Below are positions 35,420 through 42,869 of a DNA stretch of 58,232 nt, one piece after another. The translations under genes were made by a program, and so were the position numbers. Under the pieces are notes generated by a model, which saw only the letters and a list, made by a program, of their open reading frames with translations, was not told where the DNA came from and did no database searches. Every line of letters begins with the position of its first letter. Position 1 is the first letter of the stretch. Source of the stretch: JBOFDK01 sp051650305 (GTDB lineage: Bacteria > Bacillota > Clostridia > Lachnospirales > Cellulosilyticaceae); assembly GCA_051650305.1 (NCBI GenBank), contig JBOFIT010000084.1, forward strand, positions 1-58,232, written 5' to 3'.

Positions 35420-36128
35420 TCATGTACATAAAAGTTTTGGTAAATTAGAAGTTTTAAAAGGTGTTAATCTCCAGGTCAAAAAAGGAGAAGTTGTAACACT
35501 CATCGGTCCATCCGGATCTGGAAAATCAACTATTCTTCGTTGTATCAATCTTCTTGAGCAACCGCAATCAGGCCACATTTACATCAACGAAGAAGATATT
35601 ACCGACAAGAAAGTAAATATCCAAAAAGTTCGTGAAGGTATTGGTATGGTATTCCAGCACTTTAACCTCTTCCCTCACATGACTGTTCTTAAAAACATGA
35701 CTTATGCTCAGATGAAAGTCAAAAAACGTTCTAAAGAAGAAGCCACAAAAAAAGCGTTAGAACTTCTACAACTTGTCGGTTTATCCGAAAAAGCTGATGC
35801 TTACCCAAACAAACTTTCGGGAGGGCAAAAACAACGTATCGCTATCGCGCGTGCGCTTGCCATGGAACCTGAGATTATGCTTTTTGACGAAGCTACCTCT
35901 GCACTTGATCCTGAGATGGTTAAGGAAGTTCTTGAAGTTATCAAGAACCTTGCTCATACAGGGATTACAATGGTTCTCGTGACACACGAAATGGGCTTTG
36001 CAAGAGAAGTTTCTGATCGTATTTGCTTTATTGATGATGGGGTGATCATCGAAGATACAACCCCTGAGGCATTCTTTACAAATCCTCAGACCGACCGTGC
36101 AAAACAATTTTTAGCAAAAGTTCTTTAA
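35406..36128 (+). CDS. Polar amino-acid ABC transporter, ATPase
   Basis: This 240-aa ATPase has Walker A 'GPSGSGKST', signature 'LSGGQKQRIAIARAL', Walker B 'EIMLFDEATSALDPEM' and the H-loop 'VTHEMGFAREVSDRICFIDDG', all typical of the GlnQ/HisP group. The start is GTG 35406 with AAGGTGGG upstream, inside the permease end. It completes the importer. Confidence 0.93.
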   Translation: MITFDHVHKSFGKLEVLKGVNLQVKKGEVVTLIGPSGSGKSTILRCINLLEQPQSGHIYINEEDITDKKVNIQKVREGIGMVFQHFNLFPHMTVLKNMTYAQMKVKKRSKEEATKKALELLQLVGLSEKADAYPNKLSGGQKQRIAIARALAMEPEIMLFDEATSALDPEMVKEVLEVIKNLAHTGITMVLVTHEMGFAREVSDRICFIDDGVIIEDTTPEAFFTNPQTDRAKQFLAKVL

Positions 36129-36137
36129 TATATCGCC

Positions 36138-36180
36138 AAAAAGTGAGCCGTTATGTCTAAACATAACGACTCACTTTTTT
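36138..36180. terminator. Bidirectional intrinsic terminator
   Basis: Outer stem AAAAAGTGAG/CTCACTTTTT, inner stem CGTTATGT/ACATAACG. It serves the plus-strand ABC operon and the minus-strand peptidase gene ending at 36179. Confidence 0.85.
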
Positions 36181-36958
36181 ACTTCCAAAAATGCCATAAA
36201 TTTTTTGCTTGATTTAAAAACACTTCTACATCCCATACTTGATTGCTTCGTATTTTGCTATCAGAGTCATTGACGATGATCTTTCCATCTTCAGTAATGC
36301 CTGTCAAAAGTACAAAATGCCCTGCTGATGTAAAATTCCCAGGTCCCATGGATGCAATAATCGGCTTATCATTGGCCAGTGAATTTTTTATATGCCTTTC
36401 ACTAAGTGGCAGTTCTTCTCCATTCACACCAAATGCACGTGCCCCTTTGGTCATCAACTCCCAACTCGTCCCCACATTTTTTACATAATAACCTGATTCA
36501 TAGCTAAATGTCGCCACTTCCATAGGATTAATCGTTGTATCTCCCGTAAGCCCCACGATAACCATTGCCAATGTCGTCGGTCCACACCCATTGATAGCCA
36601 TATAATTGTCTCCATATGTATGATAGCCCCATCTTTTGTCCCATTGTAAAAAGAGTGGATACTCACCTTCTTCATAGTCTTCTTGGATTGTAATCTTTTT
36701 TTCTGCAAAAGCAGTTTCTTCTGACAAGTAATCGTATACAAATTCACGTGTCTCCGCTTTGGTTCGGGCAAGTTCTACCAATGCTTTTGGATACACTTCC
36801 TCTTTTTCTAAAATCTTTTCTAATAACATTTCTTCTTTTCCCATTTCATCTTCATAGCGAATCGCTGGGATTGTTTTTGGGGTATAACTAAACATAGTCA
36901 CTACTCCCACTATGCCACACACCACCCATGCACTTTTTTTCATCATCTTTTTAATCAT
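36179..36958 (-). CDS. Exported C39-like cysteine peptidase domain protein
   Basis: This 259-aa protein has an N-terminal signal or anchor segment (about residues 6-23). After an acidic linker (about 30-100), the papain-like C39_2 domain follows. The catalytic Cys is in 'AINGCGPTTLAMVI', the His in 'AGHFVLLTGI' and the Asp/Asn in 'VNDSDS'. Such secreted domains cleave peptides or bind them. ATG 36958 with AGGGAG is preferred to the longer frame. The substrate is unknown. Confidence 0.8.
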   Translation of the reverse strand: MIKKMMKKSAWVVCGIVGVVTMFSYTPKTIPAIRYEDEMGKEEMLLEKILEKEEVYPKALVELARTKAETREFVYDYLSEETAFAEKKITIQEDYEEGEYPLFLQWDKRWGYHTYGDNYMAINGCGPTTLAMVIVGLTGDTTINPMEVATFSYESGYYVKNVGTSWELMTKGARAFGVNGEELPLSERHIKNSLANDKPIIASMGPGNFTSAGHFVLLTGITEDGKIIVNDSDSKIRSNQVWDVEVFLNQAKNLWHFWK

Positions 36959-37078
36959 TATTGTCTCCCTATCTAGCTTCATCTTTTTTAGTGTTGTGTT
37001 TTATTATAAATTTTATAACTTACAACTTCTTACATCTCTTTCTTACGATTTATTAAAATTTATGCTTATTTTTTCCAT

Positions 37079-37118
37079 AAAGAAAGCACCTCCAACGCTC
37101 ATTGGAGGTGCTTTCTTT
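37079..37118 (-). terminator. Intrinsic terminator of the polyamine operon
   Basis: A perfect 17-bp stem (AAAGAAAGCACCTCCAA and complement) with a 6-nt loop, directly after the nspC stop. Confidence 0.85.
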
Positions 37119-37119
37119 A

Positions 37120-38256
37120 TTATGATAATCTACTTCTAAAATCTTCATAGCCAAACTTTTTAACAATCTCGATACCCGTTTCTTCTTTATAAAGAACAAT
37201 ACTCGGTAAGTTAATCCCATTAAACGTATTATTTTTCACCATAGAATAGTGAGCCATATCACAGAATACAAGTTGATCCCCTTCTTTTAAAGGATTCTCG
37301 AAAGAATAGTCGCCTATCACATCCCCGGCTAAACAAGTGGCACTGCCTAGTCTGTAAGTATAAGCGTATTTTCCCGGTTCTCCTGCCCCAATAATCTGTG
37401 GTCGATACGGCATTTCTAGCACATCTGGCATATGGCAAGCTGCCGATGTATCCAGTATCGCCAAGTCCATATTGTTTTTAGCAATTTCAAGAACTGTCGT
37501 TACAAGGAACCCTGTATTAAGTGCCACTGCTTCACCTGGTTCTAGATAGACTTGTACATCGTACTTTTCCTTGATGTAATTGATACACTTCACAAGTTTT
37601 TCTACATCATAGTCAGGTCTAGTGATATGATGCCCGCCACCAAAGTTAATCCACTTCATCTGATGCATATAGTTACCAAACTTTTCTTCTACTGCTACAA
37701 GTGTACGCTCGAGTGTATCTGCATTTTGTTCACACATTGTATGGAAATGTAAGCCTTCTATGCCATCTAACTGTGTGTCCTCAAAGTTAGCTAGCGTCGT
37801 ACCCAGTCTAGAGTTTGTATAGCAAGGATTATAGATAGCTGTTTCTATTTCTGAGTACTCTGGATTAATTCGTAAGCCACAAGAAATGTGCTTTGTGCCA
37901 TTTTGAACTTTAGCTTTGTATTTTTGCCACTGTGCAAAAGAATTAAAGACGATATGATCTGAATACTTCATAATCTCCTCAAATTCAGACTCAATGTACG
38001 CCGGTGCATAGGTATGCACTTCTTTACCCATTTCTTCAAAACCTAATCTCGCTTCAAAAAGAGAGCTTGAGGTGACACCTGATAAGTACTTACCTACCAA
38101 AGGATACGTAGCGTACATTGAAAAGCCTTTTTGAGCAAGTAAAATATGGCATCCTGTACGTGTCTCGATACTGTGTAATAACTCTAAATTCTTTATAAGC
38201 AACCTTTCATCCACCACATAACTTGGTGTTGGTATGCCTTTTAAACAAATATCCAT
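37120..38256 (-). CDS. nspC: Carboxy(nor)spermidine decarboxylase
   Basis: This 378-aa PLP-dependent enzyme of the alanine-racemase-fold group decarboxylates carboxyspermidine or carboxynorspermidine. Opening 'GIPTPSYVVDERLLIKNLELL' and the PLP lysine context 'LLAQKGFSMY' are seen. Also seen are 'GLHFHTMCEQN', 'INFGGGHHITRPDYD', 'YLEPGEAV' and 'CDMAHYSMVKNNTFNG'. RBS AAGGAG precedes ATG 38256. It is the last gene of a four-gene operon, ten bases after its dehydrogenase partner. Confidence 0.92.
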   Translation of the reverse strand: MDICLKGIPTPSYVVDERLLIKNLELLHSIETRTGCHILLAQKGFSMYATYPLVGKYLSGVTSSSLFEARLGFEEMGKEVHTYAPAYIESEFEEIMKYSDHIVFNSFAQWQKYKAKVQNGTKHISCGLRINPEYSEIETAIYNPCYTNSRLGTTLANFEDTQLDGIEGLHFHTMCEQNADTLERTLVAVEEKFGNYMHQMKWINFGGGHHITRPDYDVEKLVKCINYIKEKYDVQVYLEPGEAVALNTGFLVTTVLEIAKNNMDLAILDTSAACHMPDVLEMPYRPQIIGAGEPGKYAYTYRLGSATCLAGDVIGDYSFENPLKEGDQLVFCDMAHYSMVKNNTFNGINLPSIVLYKEETGIEIVKKFGYEDFRSRLS

Positions 38257-38266
38257 GTGCTACTCC

Positions 38267-39466
38267 TTAGTCTACTAATTTTGGCTCAAATGTTTCTTTC
38301 CATGGTAAGCCCCATACGTTTAGTGCCTCCATAAATGGATCTGGATTGAACTCTTCTACATTATATACACCTGGTTTTTTCCACTCACCCGTCATAAGCA
38401 TCATGGCACCAATCATAGCTGGTACACCTGTTGTGTAAGAAATCGCTTGAGAACCTACTTCTTTGTAGCACTCTTCGTGGTCGCATACATTGTATACATA
38501 GTACTGTACTGGTTTGCCATCTTTGACACCTTGCATAATACATCCGATATTTGTCTTACCTTTTGTACGAGGACCAAGTGATGCTGGATCTGGAAGGACT
38601 GCTTTTAAGAATTGAAGTGGTATAATTTGCTGACCTTCGTATACAATTGGTTCAATAGATGTCATCCCTACATTTTGAAGCACTGTTAAGTGATTGATGT
38701 AGTTTTGTGAGAATGTCATGAAGAAGCGAATACGCTTGATCCCATTGATATTGATTGCTAATGACTCTAGCTCTTCATGGTGTAATAAATACATATCTTT
38801 CTCGCCAATCTCTGGGAAGTCATAAACTTTTTTTATTTCTAATGGTTCTGTTTCTACCCACTCACCATTTTCAATATAGCTTCCGTTTGCTGTGATTTCA
38901 CGAATATTAATTTCCGGATTAAAGTTTGTCGCAAATGGGTACCCATGGTCCCCTGCATTAGCATCTAAAATATCAATGTAGTGAATTTCATCAAAGTAGT
39001 GTTTTTGTGCATAGGCACTGAATACACCTGTTACGCCTGGGTCGAATCCACATCCTAAGATAGCTGTAAGACCAGCTTTTTCAAAGCGTTCTTTGTAATC
39101 CCACTGCCATTTGTATTCAAATTTCGGTATATCTTTTGGCTCATAGTTAGCTGTATCAAGATAATGTACACCTGTCGCAAGACATGCATCCATGATAGTT
39201 AAGTCTTGGTATGGTAACGCTACGTTAATAACCATTTCTGGTTTGAAGCTATTGATTAGATCAATCACTTCTTGTGTATTGTCTGCATCCACTTGTGCTG
39301 TATGAATTTTCGTACGGCCACCTTCTAATTTTGCTTTAAGGGCATCACACTTAGATTTTGTACGGCTTGCAATACAGATTTCCTCAAACACATCTGGATT
39401 TTGACAACATTTATGTACAACTACGCTAGCAACTCCACCAGCACCAATAATTAACGCTTTTCCCAT
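38267..39466 (-). CDS. Carboxy(nor)spermidine dehydrogenase (saccharopine dehydrogenase family)
   Basis: This 399-aa NAD(P)-dependent enzyme condenses aspartate semialdehyde with a polyamine (putrescine or diaminopropane, or agmatine in some bacteria) and reduces the imine. The N-terminus has 'KALIIGAGGVASVVVHKC'. Other marks are 'NVALPYQDLTIMDACLATGVHYLDTANYE' and 'GCGFDPGVTGVFSAYA'. ATG 39466 with AGGAGG upstream is chosen over the frame to 39490, which overlaps speE. The adjacent nspC is the next step. Confidence 0.9.
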   Translation of the reverse strand: MGKALIIGAGGVASVVVHKCCQNPDVFEEICIASRTKSKCDALKAKLEGGRTKIHTAQVDADNTQEVIDLINSFKPEMVINVALPYQDLTIMDACLATGVHYLDTANYEPKDIPKFEYKWQWDYKERFEKAGLTAILGCGFDPGVTGVFSAYAQKHYFDEIHYIDILDANAGDHGYPFATNFNPEINIREITANGSYIENGEWVETEPLEIKKVYDFPEIGEKDMYLLHHEELESLAININGIKRIRFFMTFSQNYINHLTVLQNVGMTSIEPIVYEGQQIIPLQFLKAVLPDPASLGPRTKGKTNIGCIMQGVKDGKPVQYYVYNVCDHEECYKEVGSQAISYTTGVPAMIGAMMLMTGEWKKPGVYNVEEFNPDPFMEALNVWGLPWKETFEPKLVD

Positions 39467-39479
39467 TTTAAAATACCTC

Positions 39480-40328
39480 CTAGATTTCACCTAATAATTT
39501 TTTGATATAGTTAGGGATTGCAAATGCCCCCTTATGCAACGTTGTATTGTAATACCCTGTTTCAAGGCCAAGGTCATTCCATCTTTCTTCATCTAAATCC
39601 GCTATTGGGTCATACTTCTTAGATGCAAACCCAAAAAGCCAGTGCCCAGAAGGATAAGTTGGAATATGTGCCTGATACACCTTCGCTATTGGAAAGAAGG
39701 TCTGAATGCGCTCATGGGCTCTCTTTAATGAGTCTACATAAGCATTATAATAAGCACTTTCATGCTGATTCACTAAAATACCATCGGCTTTAAGCGCCTT
39801 GTAGCAATTACCATAGAATTCTTTTGTAAACAAGCCTTCCCCTGGCCCAAAAGGATCTGTGGAATCGACAATAATGAGATCATACTCATTTTCCTTTGTA
39901 CGTACAAAACGCAGGCCATCTTCTATATAAAGATGCACACGTTCATCATCTAGCTTACATGCCGTCTGTGGTAAGTATTGTTTACACGCCTCAATGACTA
40001 ACGCATCTATTTCTACAAGATCAATGTGCTTGATCGTCTGGTAACGTGTAAGCTCACGTACCGTCCCACCATCGCCACCGCCAATGACTAGCACACGCTC
40101 TACCTTCGGATGGGTAGCCATCGCTACATGCACAATCATATCGTGATAAATGAATTCATCTTTTTCTGTAAGCATCATAAAGTTATCCAACGTCAAGAAA
40201 ACGCCAAATTCATGAGCTTTCATCACATCGATACGTTGAAACTTACTTTTCGCTGTATAAAGATGCTGATCTACTTTAATTGAAAATCTTACATCTGGAC
40301 TATGTTCTTCCGTATACCATAATTCCAT
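39480..40328 (-). CDS. speE: Spermidine synthase (polyamine aminopropyltransferase)
   Basis: This 282-aa enzyme has the N-terminal beta domain and Rossmann core with 'ERVLVIGGGDGGTVRELTRY', 'VEIDALVIEACKQYLP', 'YDLIIVDSTDPFGPGEGLFTKEFY' and 'YPSGHWLFGFASK'. It normally uses decarboxylated SAM, which requires SpeD; no speD is seen here. Its co-occurrence with the dehydrogenase/decarboxylase route is unusual, see the findings. The start at 40328 has AAAGGGG upstream. Confidence 0.94.
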   Translation of the reverse strand: MELWYTEEHSPDVRFSIKVDQHLYTAKSKFQRIDVMKAHEFGVFLTLDNFMMLTEKDEFIYHDMIVHVAMATHPKVERVLVIGGGDGGTVRELTRYQTIKHIDLVEIDALVIEACKQYLPQTACKLDDERVHLYIEDGLRFVRTKENEYDLIIVDSTDPFGPGEGLFTKEFYGNCYKALKADGILVNQHESAYYNAYVDSLKRAHERIQTFFPIAKVYQAHIPTYPSGHWLFGFASKKYDPIADLDEERWNDLGLETGYYNTTLHKGAFAIPNYIKKLLGEI

Positions 40329-40330
40329 CT

Positions 40331-41800
40331 TTATAATGCCCCTTTCTCTACTTGCTTTACAATATTAATACGTTTAATCTCTGGATCTTCTGTCCCTGTC
40401 ATAAAGCATCCTTTGGCTTTAGCATAATTAATATAAGCTATAATCTCTGCCGTAATACCTTCACCCGGTGCTAGAATTGGAATACCTGGAGGGTAACACA
40501 TAACGAATTCACTGCAAATCTCCCCTACACTTTCTTCTATCGGTATAGATAACTTCTCAGCATAGAAAGCTTCTTGCGGTGTCATCTCAACTAAAGGATT
40601 GATATACTCATGATTAAGCATGCCCGTCTTATCTTTGCCGTATAAACGCTTGATTTCTCCGAGCGCCGCTATCAATCTTTCAATTGCTAAGTTTTTATCC
40701 CCTACAGATAAAATCGCCAAAATATTTCCAATATCTCCAAACTCTATTTGTATATCATACTCATCTCTCAATAAGTCATAGACCTCAATGCCCGCAAGCC
40801 CCATGGCTCTTGTATGAATAGAAAGCTTGGTCTTATCAAAGTCATAAATCGTATCTCCATTAATGATTTCTTCACCAAATGCATAGTAGCCACCTACTGC
40901 ATTAATCTCTTCTCTGGCATAACTAGCCATTTCAATGACCCGGTCAAAAATCTCTTTACCATGGATCGCTAAGTTCTTTCTAGAGATATCTAGTGATGAC
41001 ATAAGTAGGTATGATCCACTGGTTGTCTGGGTCAAGTTAATAATCTGTCGCACATACCCCTTACTTACATTGTTATTAATAAGCAAGAAAGAACTTTGTG
41101 TAAGGGATCCTCCTGTTTTATGCATACTTACCGCAGCCATATCTGCACCCACACTCATAGCAGATGCTGGTAAATCATCATGGAAATAAAAATGGGTACC
41201 ATGAGCTTCATCAGCCAATACCAACATGCCATGAGTATGAGCAAGCTCTACGATTTTCTCTAGCGGTGAGCAGATGCCATAGTAAGTTGGATTATTCACC
41301 AAAATCGCCTTTGCATCTGGATGCTGCTCTACGGCTCTTGCTACATCCTCATAAGCCATCCCAAGTGGAATACCCAGTTCTTCATTGACACCCGGATTGA
41401 CATAAACAGGTATTGCTCCACTCACAACCAATGCATTAATTGCACTACGATGTACATTCCTTGGCATAATGATTTTTTCGCCTTTTTTACAAGCACTCAT
41501 TACCATTGCTTGAACTGCAGATGTGGTCCCATTGACCATCAAAAAGGCATGCTTTGCACCGAAAGCATCCGCTGCGAGTTCTTCTGCTTCTTTAATCACT
41601 GACACCGGATGGCATAGGTTATCCAATGGTTTCATTGAATTAACGTCTATCCCCATGCATTTTTCACCTAAAAAGTCTGTCAGTTCTTTATTTCCCTGGC
41701 CTCTCTTATGGCCAGGCACATCAAAAGGTACAATACGACTTGCTTTGTATCGTTCTAACGCCTCGTAGATGGGCATTCTTTCTTGTAAAAGTCTATACAT
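40331..41800 (-). CDS. speA: Orn/Lys/Arg decarboxylase, SpeA-like (fold I)
   Basis: This 489-aa PLP enzyme has 'PFDVPGHKRGQGN' near residue 30, 'VNGTTSAVQAMVM', 'LADEAHGTHFYF', the PLP-lysine site 'SMHKTGGSLTQSS' and a C-terminal Orn/Arg_deC_C region (about 350-489). This short fold-I group contains biosynthetic arginine decarboxylases and some lysine decarboxylases. The operon favours arginine to agmatine. RBS AAAGGA is nine bases before ATG 41800. Confidence 0.88.
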   Translation of the reverse strand: MYRLLQERMPIYEALERYKASRIVPFDVPGHKRGQGNKELTDFLGEKCMGIDVNSMKPLDNLCHPVSVIKEAEELAADAFGAKHAFLMVNGTTSAVQAMVMSACKKGEKIIMPRNVHRSAINALVVSGAIPVYVNPGVNEELGIPLGMAYEDVARAVEQHPDAKAILVNNPTYYGICSPLEKIVELAHTHGMLVLADEAHGTHFYFHDDLPASAMSVGADMAAVSMHKTGGSLTQSSFLLINNNVSKGYVRQIINLTQTTSGSYLLMSSLDISRKNLAIHGKEIFDRVIEMASYAREEINAVGGYYAFGEEIINGDTIYDFDKTKLSIHTRAMGLAGIEVYDLLRDEYDIQIEFGDIGNILAILSVGDKNLAIERLIAALGEIKRLYGKDKTGMLNHEYINPLVEMTPQEAFYAEKLSIPIEESVGEICSEFVMCYPPGIPILAPGEGITAEIIAYINYAKAKGCFMTGTEDPEIKRINIVKQVEKGAL

Positions 41801-42275
41801 TTTTCATTTTCCTTTACAATATATTTTTAAAATACCTGTGTATTACATGCTATTTTTTAAATTATAGTTTATTTATTTTAAGCACAATAGATAAACTTTT
41901 TGTTTACGAAAATTAAACTTTACTCAACGGATTATACATATTTTTAATTTAAACGTCAATATATAATTTTATTTTTATTTATGTTTACAAAACTATAAAT
42001 TTAGTATATATGTTTTTTTACTATCTACATTAAGTTTTTATAAATCCTTTGTTTTCAGTAGTTATTCTACAAAAACACATAAATTTTAATATAAAAATTT
42101 ACTTATACTTTAATTTTAAATATTTTTTATCCATTTTTAATTATACTAATTCTAACTTATAATAACTTTAAAGTTTACAAATACTATACAATATTTTCAG
42201 AGTAGAATTTATAGTTTTTTATTTGTGCATCTTTTATAAAAAAATTTTTTATCTGTCTATTTTTTACTTTTACAA
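41801..42275. other. AT-rich non-coding stretch
   Basis: About 475 nt upstream of the polyamine operon is extremely AT-rich. I find no convincing open reading frame with a start site, no RNA gene and no obvious repeat. A TATAAT on the minus strand near 41861-41866 has only a weak -35, so a promoter for speA is possible but not proven. Confidence 0.5.
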
Positions 42276-42320
42276 AAAAAGATAGGTATAAGCTCTCTAA
42301 ACGCTTATACCTATCTTTTT
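42276..42320 (-). terminator. Intrinsic terminator
   Basis: A perfect 18-bp stem (AAAAAGATAGGTATAAGC and complement) with a T-run on the minus strand. It follows the gene ending at 42319. Confidence 0.85.
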
Positions 42321-42798
42321 AAGTTAAAATGTGATAGATACAGTAACCAGCTACCATAACAAGCATACCTAGCACCATATACTCACCATTACTATCTGTC
42401 TTTACCTTTGTAATGCTTAAATGCTTCTTTGTGAGAGGATATCCTAGTGGAACACCTCTTGGATTAAGCGCATCTAAAAGCAGATGGGAAAGGTACCCTA
42501 TACCTAATCCCCCTACAAAAGGCGTCATTCCAAATGCTACTTGTAGTCCTACTACCAATAACCCTACCGCTAATAACGTATGGGTAAAACCCCGATGCTT
42601 GCATTTTTTAAATAAGTAATGCAAGCCCAAAGTGTATTGGCTAATAAGACTTTTCGGATGATCAATATCCGGCAAAAGCGCTCCTACCAAAGTAGCACCA
42701 TAGTATCCTATCATCTGCATTTCTGTCATTTGTAATGTTGTCATGTGTACAACACTCGCCAATGCAATGCCACCTATCATATGGGTTTTGTACGTCAT
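42319..42798 (-). CDS. YdjM-like membrane-bound hydrolase (DUF457 family)
   Basis: This 159-aa protein has about four helices. The metal-ligand motifs are 'THMIGGIALA', 'GALLPDIDHPKS', 'HRGFTHTLLA' and 'YLSHLLLDALNPRG', which match the LexA-regulated YdjM/DUF457 type. It is described as a metal-dependent membrane hydrolase of unknown substrate. RBS AGAGGTGG precedes ATG 42798. Confidence 0.87.
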   Translation of the reverse strand: MTYKTHMIGGIALASVVHMTTLQMTEMQMIGYYGATLVGALLPDIDHPKSLISQYTLGLHYLFKKCKHRGFTHTLLAVGLLVVGLQVAFGMTPFVGGLGIGYLSHLLLDALNPRGVPLGYPLTKKHLSITKVKTDSNGEYMVLGMLVMVAGYCIYHILT

Positions 42799-42869
42799 CT
42801 TACCACCTCTAGTTCATCTTATGTCCCATATAATTTGTCCTATCCCTATTAAGTTTGATTCTTCATAGA

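Noticed and set aside
35781..36107. Minus-strand frame opposite the ABC ATPase gene
   Set aside because: It is antisense to a well-conserved ATPase and has no independent support.
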